Source: Fibrobacter sp. (lineage in GTDB: Bacteria; Fibrobacterota; Fibrobacteria; Fibrobacterales; Fibrobacteraceae). From it: a DNA stretch of 51,896 nucleotides. Position 1 is the first letter of the stretch. Each line of letters begins with the position of its first letter. A program made the position numbers and the translations under genes. Shown here piece by piece: positions 7,582 through 15,287 of this stretch. Location: contig NZ_JAFZKX010000062.1 in assembly GCF_017551775.1 (NCBI RefSeq), positions 1-51,896 on the forward strand. Direction: 5' to 3'. The notes below the pieces were generated by a model, which did not search any database, was not told the origin of the DNA, and was given only the letters and a program-made list of their open reading frames with translations.

Positions 7582-8937
7582 CTAACGCGTGCGGCGCGGG
7601 AGTTCCGAAGCATGCCTTTCGAGCCACACGGCGTCTTCGAGAGCGCGTTCGGCTTCGGCAGCCCAGTCGGATTCCGGATACTGCTGCACCACGGTGCGGT
7701 AACGGGTCACGGCACTATGGAAATCGCGGAGTTCGCGGTAAATGTTGCCCATCTGGAGCATTGCAAAATAGCGATCGTCGGTACTGATTTCCTTGTCCAG
7801 GAGTGCCTTGTAGATGCGAAGCGCCTCGGCGAGATTGCCACTCTTGAAGAGGCTGTTCGCATTCGCCACGCTGTATTCATCGTTTGCAGGAGCGGGAGCC
7901 GCGGCAACGGCCTTCTGCGCCGGAGCTGTAGCCTGAGCATTAGCCTTGACAGGTTCTTCAGCGGGCTTCGTTGCGGCAACGGGTTCCGTCTCCGCCTTCG
8001 CCGCTTCAGCCGCAGCCTTCATTTCGGCAATTCGATTCTCTGCCAACGCACGGAACTTAGCATCGGGGGCAGCCTTCTTGATATACGCAGAAAGAGCCTT
8101 CTTTTCCAGTTCACTGCGGTTGGTTTTCTGGTAGACCAAGGCCAAGTAGTAGTTCGCGTCGTTTCCCTGTTCCTTGTAGGAAAGACCCTTCTTCAAGTTG
8201 AATTCAGCCTTGTCGTACTCGCCCATCTCGTAACGGGTCACGCCCGCATAGAAATACGCGCCAGCATGTCCGGGCTGTTTCGCGAGGACTTCGCGCCACA
8301 TCGCGGCAGCTTCCTTGTACTTGCCTTCGGCGAGCAGCGCCTTTCCCTTCTCGAACGGATCGGAGGGCTGTTCCGCCTTGGGAGCCTCGACCGGCTTCGG
8401 CGTTTCGGCAATCTTCTTTTCGACAGGTTCCGCAACCTTCTGCGGTGCGGGTTCGCTTACCTTGACAGGCTCCGGAGCAACTTCTGCGGCCTTCTGCGGC
8501 GCAGGCGCTGCGGCAACAGGAGCCTCGGCCGGAACGGATTCCGCGGCAGGAGCGGCAACCTCTTCGACAGGCCTATTCTTCGGATCCTTCGCAAGTTCTT
8601 CTTCGGCTTTGGCCTTCTGGCCCATAAGCCTGTAGACCTTGGCCGCCCCTTCGTAAGCCTTGCTCATGGTCGGCGTAAACTTGTACGCCAGGCGGTAGTT
8701 GGCCAATGCACGTGCAAAATCCTGCTTGGGCATCTTGAGGTAGACTTCCGCAGCCAAGAAATACGCCTCGGAATTCTGGGGCTGTTCCGCAAGGAGTGCC
8801 CTGTATTCGCCGAGAGCCATTTCGTAATCGCCCTTGGCCTCGAAAATTGCGCCCTGCTCAATGCGCGGGTCAGCAGCGAAGGATATACCGAACGAGAAGG
8901 CAAGCGTAAGTGCCGCTACAGAAAGTCTGATATTCAT
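7582..8937 (-). CDS. Secreted TPR-repeat protein
   Basis: 451 residues from the ATG at 8937. An in-frame upstream extension to 8994 lacks signal-peptide character, whereas MNIRLSVAALTLAFSFG with the FAA end is a clean signal peptide. TPR-like helices occur in three blocks: about 24-105 (GAIFEAKGDYEMALGEYRAL and following), about 195-285 (KALLAEGKYKEAAAMW and following), and 360-440 (LFKSGNLAEALRIYKALL, then YRTVVQQYPESDWAAEAERAL). The blocks are joined by Ala/Pro/Val/Glu/Lys-rich linkers, a composition typical of periplasmic spacers. The last block resembles the TPR part of CpoB/YbgF. No partner is evident; a scaffold role in the periplasm is inference. A degenerate promoter box lies 5 nt before the ATG. 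Confidence 0.8.
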   Translation of the reverse strand: MNIRLSVAALTLAFSFGISFAADPRIEQGAIFEAKGDYEMALGEYRALLAEQPQNSEAYFLAAEVYLKMPKQDFARALANYRLAYKFTPTMSKAYEGAAKVYRLMGQKAKAEEELAKDPKNRPVEEVAAPAAESVPAEAPVAAAPAPQKAAEVAPEPVKVSEPAPQKVAEPVEKKIAETPKPVEAPKAEQPSDPFEKGKALLAEGKYKEAAAMWREVLAKQPGHAGAYFYAGVTRYEMGEYDKAEFNLKKGLSYKEQGNDANYYLALVYQKTNRSELEKKALSAYIKKAAPDAKFRALAENRIAEMKAAAEAAKAETEPVAATKPAEEPVKANAQATAPAQKAVAAAPAPANDEYSVANANSLFKSGNLAEALRIYKALLDKEISTDDRYFAMLQMGNIYRELRDFHSAVTRYRTVVQQYPESDWAAEAERALEDAVWLERHASELPRRTR

Positions 8938-8942
8938 GTCGA

Positions 8943-8950
8943 ATAATGTA
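8943..8950 (-). promoter_or_regulatory. Promoter box (TACATTAT) abutting the TPR start codon
   Basis: Partial match to TAnnTTTG, 5 nt upstream of the ATG at 8937 and immediately after the T tract of the pectate lyase terminator. No Shine-Dalgarno is present. Confidence 0.4.
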
Positions 8951-8952
8951 GT

Positions 8953-8987
8953 AAAAAAACACCCGCAGGTTTTACCCCACGGGTGCA
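8953..8987 (-). terminator. Terminator of the pectate lyase gene
   Basis: In the minus direction a CACCCG / CGGGTG stem, extended with further pairs, is followed by seven T residues. It lies between the pectate lyase stop and the TPR start. Confidence 0.8.
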
Positions 8988-9011
8988 CACCCATACTTTC
9001 TTTGGTCCAAG

Positions 9012-11006
9012 CTATTGTTTGAAAACCGTCGTGCGGAGCACACCGCCCGCGGTCATGAGCCGTACAGCGTAAATACCCGGACGGAGTCCCGAAAGGTCAA
9101 CGACGCGCTCCGAACTGGAAAGGATCTTCGCGCCGTCCATCTGCAGCAAGTCCACGCGGAAGGCTCCCGCAACGCCGATTTCGAGACGGCGATCCGCGAC
9201 GGCATAGCGCAGGGCGGGACCACGCGGAGAATTTGCCGTAGACACTCTTGTCTCGCTGTCGCTCGACTGCGGTGCGACGGAAGAAGAACTGCTCGACTGC
9301 GGTGCGACGGCGGAACTACTCGACGGTGAATCGACGGAGGAACCGGGAATGACGCTTCCGTCCCAGCCCTTGTACGCCACGAGTGCATCCTTCAACTTCT
9401 GATTCACCTCGGAAGCGGCATCGTCCTTGGAATTGTCGAAACTCCACTTGAAATTTCCGCCCTGCACGCGGCCTGCGAAAGCCTCCACGTTCGCCTTCGC
9501 CACGGCAGGCTCGTCGGCCGTATACCTGTACATCACGGAATTGTCGGTATCGAAATTGTTGTAGGTGTTGGCGCCCTGATAAGACTTGACCATAGAGGGC
9601 ACCTTCGCATTGCGGCTATCCACCACGTAGGCGTCGAAATCCACGGAAGTATTGATTCCCTGGCTTGCGGCAGCCGTCTCCGAGCCTTTTACTTTATACG
9701 TACTTGCGCCGTACGGGATAAACGTGTAGTCGCCCTCGAAATGGTTGCCGAACGCCTTGATAGTCCCGCCGTCCTCATCGCTAAACGTGCCGTAATTGCC
9801 GGGATCCCGCTTGGTTCCGCCCGCATACACGTCGCTCCCCTGCATCGAGGTGAGCATCGGGAACTTGCAATTGCGGAAATAGTTGTTCTCCATGAACACC
9901 GACGAGCCGAGCGTAGCGCCCGCACCGTACTTCGCGATACCGTCGTAATAATTATTGTAGACGTGCGCGCTGTAAAACCGCACGCGCGGGTGGCGGGAGT
10001 CGGAATGGTCGAACCAGTTGTGGTGATAAGTGATGTAGAGCCCTTCGGTCGTATTCTCCTTGAGCCCGAGCAGGTTCGACTTGCCGTTGTCCCAAAAGTG
10101 ATTATAGCTGAAGGTCACGTAGGTGGATTTCTTGCAGTCGAGGGCGCCGTCGCCCTTCACCTGGTCCTTGTCGCTGCCAGCATCTCCATAAAAGAAGTCG
10201 CAGTTGTGCACCCACACATACTTGTTGTCCTGCTGGAGCCCGACATTGTCGCCTTCGTTGCTGCTCACGTTCATGAACCCGAGGTTGCGGACCTCCACAT
10301 CCTGCGCGCCCTTGATACGGAGACCCCAGCCGTTCGCCGTCGCATCGGGCCCCACCCCTTCGATCGTCATCGAAAGTCCTTCTTTCGAACCCATGTCGAC
10401 AAGGATATCGCCTTTGTCCGTAGAATCTGGATCCGTAACGTTGCCTATCAGGCGGAAATCGAACGGGCGTTTGTCGTAGCCCTTCTTGATAGCGGCAAGA
10501 ATCGCCTGAAAACCGGTAAATTCCGCCATACCGCCCTTGCTGTTGGTCGCCACGTCGAGTTTCACCGTATTCTTGTTACCTTCGGAAACATAGACGATTA
10601 CGGCTCCGTCCTTGAGCGTGCCATCCGCCTTGTAAGCGCCCGGGACATGACCGTCGCTGAAGGCAAATCCCGAGCGGTCGAGGGACTTCACCGAAAGGGC
10701 CTTCGTCGTAACAGCCGCGCCCTCCTTGCCGCCCTTCACGCCCACAACCTTGAGCGTGTAGTCACCCGCCTTGAGACCCGGCACATCCACGCGCCAAGTC
10801 GAACCGTACTTGCGGACAAGCGGGGCATCGACCTTCACATCGGTCTTGCCGGCACCCGAGTAGTAGACATTGTAGCTATCAGAACCATCCGCAGCCCACT
10901 GCGCGTAGGCAGATTCAAGCCACCCTCCGGCAGCCTCCAAGGAAATCTCGGCATAGGATGCGGCCGCAAGGCCGATCCCGAGCGCGATCGTCGCAGAAAA
11001 ATTCAT
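9012..11006 (-). CDS. Secreted polysaccharide lyase family 1 pectate lyase with Ser-rich linker and sorting tail
   Basis: 664 residues from the ATG at 11006; GGG precedes it by 8 nt, and an upstream in-frame ATG at 11033 adds only polar residues before the signal peptide. Residues 1-20 form the signal peptide. A beta-sandwich-like stretch follows (about 20-110, WADGSDSYNVYY to YTLKVVGVKGG). The parallel beta-helix catalytic domain spans about 130-530: VGLQQDNKYVWVHNCDF, DGALDCKKSTYVTFSYNHF, HHNWFDHSDSRHPRVRF with the RxPxxR pectate lyase motif (RHPRVR), and VYNNYYDG. PL1 enzymes cleave polygalacturonate by calcium-dependent beta-elimination. Then come two SSSS linkers and a tail with LLQMDGAKIL and LRPGIYAVRL, similar to type IX sorting domains. 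Candidate regulator sites lie at 11026-11148. Confidence 0.9.
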   Translation of the reverse strand: MNFSATIALGIGLAAASYAEISLEAAGGWLESAYAQWAADGSDSYNVYYSGAGKTDVKVDAPLVRKYGSTWRVDVPGLKAGDYTLKVVGVKGGKEGAAVTTKALSVKSLDRSGFAFSDGHVPGAYKADGTLKDGAVIVYVSEGNKNTVKLDVATNSKGGMAEFTGFQAILAAIKKGYDKRPFDFRLIGNVTDPDSTDKGDILVDMGSKEGLSMTIEGVGPDATANGWGLRIKGAQDVEVRNLGFMNVSSNEGDNVGLQQDNKYVWVHNCDFFYGDAGSDKDQVKGDGALDCKKSTYVTFSYNHFWDNGKSNLLGLKENTTEGLYITYHHNWFDHSDSRHPRVRFYSAHVYNNYYDGIAKYGAGATLGSSVFMENNYFRNCKFPMLTSMQGSDVYAGGTKRDPGNYGTFSDEDGGTIKAFGNHFEGDYTFIPYGASTYKVKGSETAAASQGINTSVDFDAYVVDSRNAKVPSMVKSYQGANTYNNFDTDNSVMYRYTADEPAVAKANVEAFAGRVQGGNFKWSFDNSKDDAASEVNQKLKDALVAYKGWDGSVIPGSSVDSPSSSSAVAPQSSSSSSVAPQSSDSETRVSTANSPRGPALRYAVADRRLEIGVAGAFRVDLLQMDGAKILSSSERVVDLSGLRPGIYAVRLMTAGGVLRTTVFKQ

Positions 11007-11025
11007 ATAAACATCCCTTTCTTTC

Positions 11026-11148
11026 GAGAACATACGGGAACATCCCCTTTTACACCAATTTTAAATGTTCTCAAAAATTTTAAACAAATATAACTCAATA
11101 GTCGCTATTTTATAATTTCTCTATGATTATTTTACAAAATATGTTCTC
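11026..11148. promoter_or_regulatory. Four GAGAACAT/ATGTTCTC sites around the pectate lyase promoter
   Basis: GAGAACAT occurs at 11026-11033, GGGAACAT at 11036-11043, and the reverse complement ATGTTCTC at 11065-11072 and 11141-11148. They bracket the TATATTTG box at 11085-11092. The first and third copies form a widely spaced inverted pair. Spacing and repetition suggest binding sites for a regulator of the lyase. Confidence 0.45.
11085..11092 (-). promoter_or_regulatory. Probable promoter box of the pectate lyase gene
   Basis: TATATTTG on the minus strand, an exact TAnnTTTG match, about 80 nt upstream of the start codon. No clear -33 TTG was seen at the expected distance. Confidence 0.45.
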
Positions 11149-11173
11149 ATTTTATTCTAAACAACTTTAATTT

Positions 11174-11188
11174 ACGCAAATTTTGCGT
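11174..11188. promoter_or_regulatory. Palindromic operator candidate
   Basis: ACGCAAA and TTTGCGT form a perfect 7-bp inverted repeat around one T, in the A/T-rich space between the divergent pectate lyase and outer-membrane-protein genes. The remaining intergenic sequence (11007-11290) shows no gene. Confidence 0.35.
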
Positions 11189-11290
11189 CGAATAAAACAA
11201 GGCCACAACAAAAAACAACACAAATATTGGGCACATCTCCCCAAAAAACACTATTTTTTTATTATCATTCATCTAAATTAATTCGGAACG

Positions 11291-12502
11291 ATGATGAAGC
11301 CAAAATTACTATTGACAATGTTGTCCCTATTTTTTGCAACAACATTTGCAGAAAATGAACCCGATACGGCCAACTTCAATGTTCTACACGGGAGCGCCTA
11401 CTACAACGCCACGAGAACTCCTGGCGAAGCCCCTTCCGTGCATCGGAACATTTACACGCCCTACCTCATGTACGGGAGCAACCTGGTAGCCCTGGGCCCG
11501 ACCAACGTCTACGGCATCGCCAGCTACACGTCCGGTGAGCACACCACCTTCGCCGCCTACATAAACTCCCAGGCCATGCTCGGTATCGCCACCAAGTCCC
11601 TCGGTTTCAGCTTCGCCTTCAGCGTCGGCGAGAAACTGAGCTTCTTCGAACAGAGCTCCCCTTACCACAAGCTCAAGACCGATGAAATCGTCGGTTCCTC
11701 CGCCAACAACTTCACGCTCCGTCTGTCGCTTCCGTTCACCTCCGTCGATTTCACCACGTTCCTCCGCTACTCCCAGTCTAACGGCGATTCCGTCTACACA
11801 TGGAAATACGCTGACAGCGAAGGCAAATCCGTAAAGGAATACAGCAAGCTCAGCCATAACTTCGGTGGCGGCCTCACCTTCACGAACAAGCCCTCCGCCA
11901 AGGACTTCTCCTGGAGCTTCGGAGCATCGGCCACCCGTTATTTCCATACCCTCGATTCCTCATACACCAGCACGGAATTCCCGGACGATAACTATGACGT
12001 CGAGACACGTTCGAACCAGAACTACACCTACGCGAACATCTTCTACAACTTCGGTGACATCGTCCTGAAATCCAAGAACGGCCGTGTTCATGTCGGCAAC
12101 AACGCCTCCATCACGGCTACCATCTACGATTGGCTCAAGGACAAAGAAAACCACCGCATGGACTACTACCTGCAAGGCACACTCTCCCTCACACCGCACA
12201 TCCTTGTCGAATACGCCCTGAACGAAAACCTGATGCTGTGGGGAAGCACTTACTATACATGGAGTACATCCGGCCTTCGCGAAAGGTACATCGAGCACTG
12301 GGAAATCAGCGAGGAAAGAAGAAACAACCTCATGCAGTTCTCGACAAAGACAGGCATCCCCTACATGAGCACGGGCGCTCGCTTCAACTACAAGAACGTC
12401 ACGCTCGAAGCGGGAATCGAAGCCGGCATGTACAGCAATCCCTTCAGGGGTTTCGACGGAGCGGCCGTTGCGTATGACTTCTCCGGAATCATAACATTCT
12501 AA
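11291..12502 (+). CDS. Predicted outer-membrane beta-barrel protein, first of a tandem pair
   Basis: 403 residues. MMKPKLLLTMLSLFFATTFAE is a signal peptide. The mature part is a run of amphipathic strands (VYGIASYTSGEHTTFAAYI, LGFSFAFSVGEKLSFF, NFTLRLSLPFTSVDF, FSWSFGASATRYFHT) and ends in a terminal Phe after FSGIITF, the C-terminal signal recognised by the BAM complex. It is homologous by eye to the product at 13131-14525: both have a segment of the form GFxxSxxFxxGEKLxFxE or equivalent, a KPSAKDFSW or DPSAKKMFW block, and the closing block N-PFRGF. No named family recognised. It begins a four-gene set of two barrel/lipoprotein pairs, divergent from the pectate lyase. A role in polysaccharide uptake or adhesion is only suggested by position. 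Confidence 0.75.
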   Translation: MMKPKLLLTMLSLFFATTFAENEPDTANFNVLHGSAYYNATRTPGEAPSVHRNIYTPYLMYGSNLVALGPTNVYGIASYTSGEHTTFAAYINSQAMLGIATKSLGFSFAFSVGEKLSFFEQSSPYHKLKTDEIVGSSANNFTLRLSLPFTSVDFTTFLRYSQSNGDSVYTWKYADSEGKSVKEYSKLSHNFGGGLTFTNKPSAKDFSWSFGASATRYFHTLDSSYTSTEFPDDNYDVETRSNQNYTYANIFYNFGDIVLKSKNGRVHVGNNASITATIYDWLKDKENHRMDYYLQGTLSLTPHILVEYALNENLMLWGSTYYTWSTSGLRERYIEHWEISEERRNNLMQFSTKTGIPYMSTGARFNYKNVTLEAGIEAGMYSNPFRGFDGAAVAYDFSGIITF

Positions 12503-12516
12503 CCGAGGAAAAGAAT

Positions 12517-13074
12517 ATGAAAAAGATTTTTTCAGTAGCCTTGTTCCTGGTTTTCGCCCTTATCGCAGCGTGCTCTAACGAAACCACCATCACCGGCCCC
12601 TTCAACAGCAGGACGCCGCACGGCCACTCGTTCACCGAGTACTCCAGCAGTTCCGAAAAATACTCGAGCAGCACGGCATCTTCCAGCTCCCAGTATTCCA
12701 GCAGCGCGACATCCTCGTCTAGCAGCGAAGAGGAATCCAGCAGTTCCGAATACTCCAGTTCGTCCGTTTCGTCGAGTTCGTCGGCGACATCCAGTTCGTC
12801 TTCCGCTCCCGCAAGTTCTTCGAGCGAAGCCAAATCTTCTTCCAGCAGCGAAGAGGAATCTTCTTCCAGCAGCGTAGAAGAATCTTCCTCCAGCATCGAG
12901 GAATCCAGCAGCTCCGAAGAACCCGAAAGTTCTTCAAGCGAAGTATCTTCCTCCAGCGTAGAAGAATCCAGCAGTTCTGAACCGCCCGACACTTCTTCAA
13001 GCGAAGCATCTTCTTCCAGCGTAGAGGAATCCAGCAGTTCCGAAGAACCCGACAGCTCTGCGAGCGAAGATTGA
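12517..13074 (+). CDS. Ser-rich lipoprotein
   Basis: 185 residues, 14 nt after the barrel gene, with GAGGA 8 nt before the ATG. The signal peptide ends in LIAAC (lipobox, Cys about residue 19). After about 20 residues (NETTITGPFNSRTPHGHSF) the whole protein to its end is Ser tracts broken by Glu, Tyr, Ala, Val or Pro, with longer repeated units such as EESSSS and VEESSSS. There is no folded domain that I can see. It may be a flexible tether or brush at the surface, perhaps glycosylated (inference). Both AGY and TCN serine codons are mixed, which limits DNA repetition. Fibrobacter lipoproteins usually use such tracts as linkers; here the tract is nearly the whole protein. Confidence 0.75.
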   Translation: MKKIFSVALFLVFALIAACSNETTITGPFNSRTPHGHSFTEYSSSSEKYSSSTASSSSQYSSSATSSSSSEEESSSSEYSSSSVSSSSSATSSSSSAPASSSSEAKSSSSSEEESSSSSVEESSSSIEESSSSEEPESSSSEVSSSSVEESSSSEPPDTSSSEASSSSVEESSSSEEPDSSASED

Positions 13075-13130
13075 TTCAAAAGACTTCAGGTTTAACACAA
13101 AAAGTTTAAATGCATAACAAAGGATACAGA

Positions 13131-14525
13131 ATGAACATAAAACTGATCACCTTGACTGCAGCGGTAGCGATGACTGCCGCCATGGCCCAGGAACGACTGA
13201 TGACTAGTGCCGACCTCCAGACGTCAGCCCCGGCATCGGAAGAAGCTACAGCCCCCGCCTATGAGCCGACTCCGGCTCCGGCACCGGCTCCCGCTCCAGC
13301 ACCGGCACCCAGAGTCAAGCCTGCACCGGCACCCCAGCCCGCTCCTGCTCCCGCAGAAGAGACGACCGCCACAAAGCCCGCCCTTCACGGCATCGCGTAC
13401 AACAACGTCGGCAACCAGGCTGCTGACGCGACCGTCGCCGACAACCTGAACAAGCCTTACAAGATGGCCGGTTCCAAGTTCGTCTACATGGAACCCACCA
13501 GCAAGTTCAGCGCCGTCTCGTTCGGTGAAGGAAGCACGAAGTTCCTCTCCTTCGAACTGGCTGACAACCTCGGACGCACCACCATCGGTATCGCGAACAA
13601 GGGATTCGGCGCCTCCATCAGCTACGCCTTCGGCAAGGAGCTCGTCTTCACCGAAAGCACAGACGCCTACGAACAGGAAACCGAAGACATCTACACGGTC
13701 TCCGCAGGCGACATCGTCCGCGCAAGGTTCGCTCTCCCGTTGGGCGGCATCGACCTGAACGCCTCCATGTTCTGGCTCACCTACCAAAATGAAGTTTCCA
13801 GGTCTGAAGGTTACAAGGACGCCGACAACAAAAATACGATTGACTCCGAAAACGACTTCTGGGATTTCGGTGCCACGGTGGCCGTGAGCAACGACCCCTC
13901 GGCAAAGAAAATGTTCTGGAACGCCGCTGTTACGTTCACTCGTCATGAGGACGCCTTCTCGCGGGAAGCCACTAGGAAATCGAGAGAAGATGGTACGAAG
14001 ACTGAAACACTGGATACCACGGGCAAGGGCGCCAATGTCTATATCCAGCCGTCTCTCAACGTCGGTACGGCAATCCTCCAGGGGAACGGCGCAAGAGTCT
14101 TGCTCGGCCTCAACACCCGCATTCCGTTCGTATTCTACGATGAATTCGATGACATCAGGAACAAGAGAAAAGACAGTTACTTCACGATGGGCGTTTACAC
14201 CCAGCCGAACATCTTCGCCGAAATCGCTCTCGGCAAATGCTGGATGGTCTATGGCGGAGCCGACTACACTTGGGCCGTTTTCACCATGGAAGACGAAGAG
14301 TACATCACGGATTACGACGACGAACTTGACATCGTGAAGAACTACACGACCAGGATCCGTTCGCTCACGGGCGCAACCAGGGTCAACCTCGGTGTCCGCT
14401 TCCAGTACAGCAACTTCGCCGTGGAAGCTTCCATCGAGAACACCTTCTACAACAATCCCTTCCGTGGATTCTCCGACGGCAACAACAACATCCTCGCCAA
14501 CTTCGGCGGATTCATCTACTTCTAA
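13131..14525 (+). CDS. Predicted outer-membrane beta-barrel protein with Ala/Pro-repeat linker, second of the tandem pair
   Basis: 464 residues from the ATG at 13131, which has AAAGGA upstream and starts a proper signal peptide (MNIKLITLTAAVAMTAAMAQ). The in-frame ATG at 13110 adds seven polar residues. Residues about 45-85 are AP repeats (PTPAPAPAP and similar), a rigid extended linker that could cross the peptidoglycan or periplasm. The barrel follows, homologous to the protein at 11291-12502: KGFGASISYAFGKELVFTES, LPLGGIDLNASMFW, and a closing NPFRGF block ending in FGGFIYF with terminal Phe. The AP linker is absent from the paralogue. No named family recognised. Confidence 0.75.
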   Translation: MNIKLITLTAAVAMTAAMAQERLMTSADLQTSAPASEEATAPAYEPTPAPAPAPAPAPAPRVKPAPAPQPAPAPAEETTATKPALHGIAYNNVGNQAADATVADNLNKPYKMAGSKFVYMEPTSKFSAVSFGEGSTKFLSFELADNLGRTTIGIANKGFGASISYAFGKELVFTESTDAYEQETEDIYTVSAGDIVRARFALPLGGIDLNASMFWLTYQNEVSRSEGYKDADNKNTIDSENDFWDFGATVAVSNDPSAKKMFWNAAVTFTRHEDAFSREATRKSREDGTKTETLDTTGKGANVYIQPSLNVGTAILQGNGARVLLGLNTRIPFVFYDEFDDIRNKRKDSYFTMGVYTQPNIFAEIALGKCWMVYGGADYTWAVFTMEDEEYITDYDDELDIVKNYTTRIRSLTGATRVNLGVRFQYSNFAVEASIENTFYNNPFRGFSDGNNNILANFGGFIYF

Positions 14526-14540
14526 TCGGGAGGCTCAATC

Positions 14541-14774
14541 ATGAAAAAAATTATTGCTATTCTCTTCTCTTCCATGATGATCGCAGCACTCTCGGCTTGC
14601 TCTGCTGCAAGCGACAGCACCATCAGCTCGCCGCGCATGGGCTCCTTCATCGAGAACTACTGCACCATCTACAACATGGTGTCGTCTACCGCAAACGGAG
14701 TCGTCTACTCGTGTGAAGACAACGACAAGATGTACATTTGCTCGAGTTCCGAATGCAAGACGCTCACTGACTAA
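14541..14774 (+). CDS. Small Cys-containing lipoprotein
   Basis: 77 residues, 15 nt after the barrel gene, with GGGAGG before the ATG. The signal peptide ends in LSAC. The mature part is short, with four further Cys (NYCTIY, YSCED, YICSSSEC), enough for two disulfides. Its first mature residues (SDSTISSP) faintly match those of the Ser-rich lipoprotein after the first barrel (NETTITGP), so the two may be diverged partners. No named family. It closes the four-gene set; a terminator follows. Confidence 0.7.
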   Translation: MKKIIAILFSSMMIAALSACSAASDSTISSPRMGSFIENYCTIYNMVSSTANGVVYSCEDNDKMYICSSSECKTLTD

Positions 14775-14800
14775 GCAATTCTGAAAGTATCCTTTTGCAT

Positions 14801-14837
14801 AAGACACGCCCCGTTCTCCGGGACGTGTCTTTTTTTG
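14801..14837 (+). terminator. Terminator of the barrel/lipoprotein set
   Basis: Long stem GACACGcCCCG / CGGGaCGTGTC with a short loop, followed by TTTTTTTG. Confidence 0.9.
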
Positions 14838-14878
14838 CAATTCACGCTAGGCACGCACGCCGCGTTTCGGGCCCAAGC

Positions 14879-15208
14879 CTACTGAAGTTTTTCGAGAGAT
14901 GCGTATAAATCGTACAGGCGCTGCACGCCGTTTTCAAGCCCGTAATAGTGCTTGATGTAGGGCACCAGAAGCGAAAGGAAAAGAGCCGCGAGCACGAGGA
15001 CGGGAATATCGGGGCACGCCGCAAAAAACAGAAAACTACCGACTGTCAGGAGGGCAAAAAGCACAAGCACGATTTCGTGCGCAAGACGCTCATGCTGGAA
15101 AAAACCGATGTGCGTGCGCACCGACAGCAGCTGCTCGGCATCCAGCGGACAACCCGCCTTCAGGAGCGTATTCAGATACGCTTCGTAATCGGACAGTTTC
15201 TTAATCAT
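14879..15208 (-). CDS. Small membrane protein of unknown function
   Basis: 109 residues from the ATG at 15208 (AAAGG upstream); the longer in-frame extension to 15376 runs into the divergent gene and is unlikely. MIKKLSDYEAYLNTLL starts a soluble helix, then two transmembrane helices at about 44-62 (IVLVLFALLTVGSFLFF) and 65-84 (DIPVLVLAALFLSLLVPYI), then a short tail (LENGVQRLYDLYASLEKLQ) probably helical. No family recognised. Divergent from the acyl-CoA synthetase gene. Confidence 0.65.
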   Translation of the reverse strand: MIKKLSDYEAYLNTLLKAGCPLDAEQLLSVRTHIGFFQHERLAHEIVLVLFALLTVGSFLFFAACPDIPVLVLAALFLSLLVPYIKHYYGLENGVQRLYDLYASLEKLQ

Positions 15209-15275
15209 AACATGCCTTTTTAAAGAAAAATAAATAAAAAACAAAAAAAAGTACTCTTTTTCGGGCAAGATAACG

Positions 15276-15282
15276 TATTTTG
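15276..15282 (+). promoter_or_regulatory. Promoter box abutting the acyl-CoA synthetase ATG
   Basis: TATTTTG, one base shorter than TAnnTTTG, ends 5 nt before the ATG at 15288. No Shine-Dalgarno lies between, so a leaderless mRNA is likely. Confidence 0.45.
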
Positions 15283-15287
15283 TAGAC

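Noticed and set aside
9741-11093. 450-codon open frame opposite the pectate lyase
   Set aside because: It runs over the lyase catalytic motifs in antisense and through the lyase promoter, without recognisable features.
13264-13370. GC-rich repeated CCGGCTCCGGCACC sequence as a possible DNA-level repeat element
   Set aside because: It encodes an in-frame Ala/Pro linker of the second barrel protein, so the repetition is explained at the protein level.
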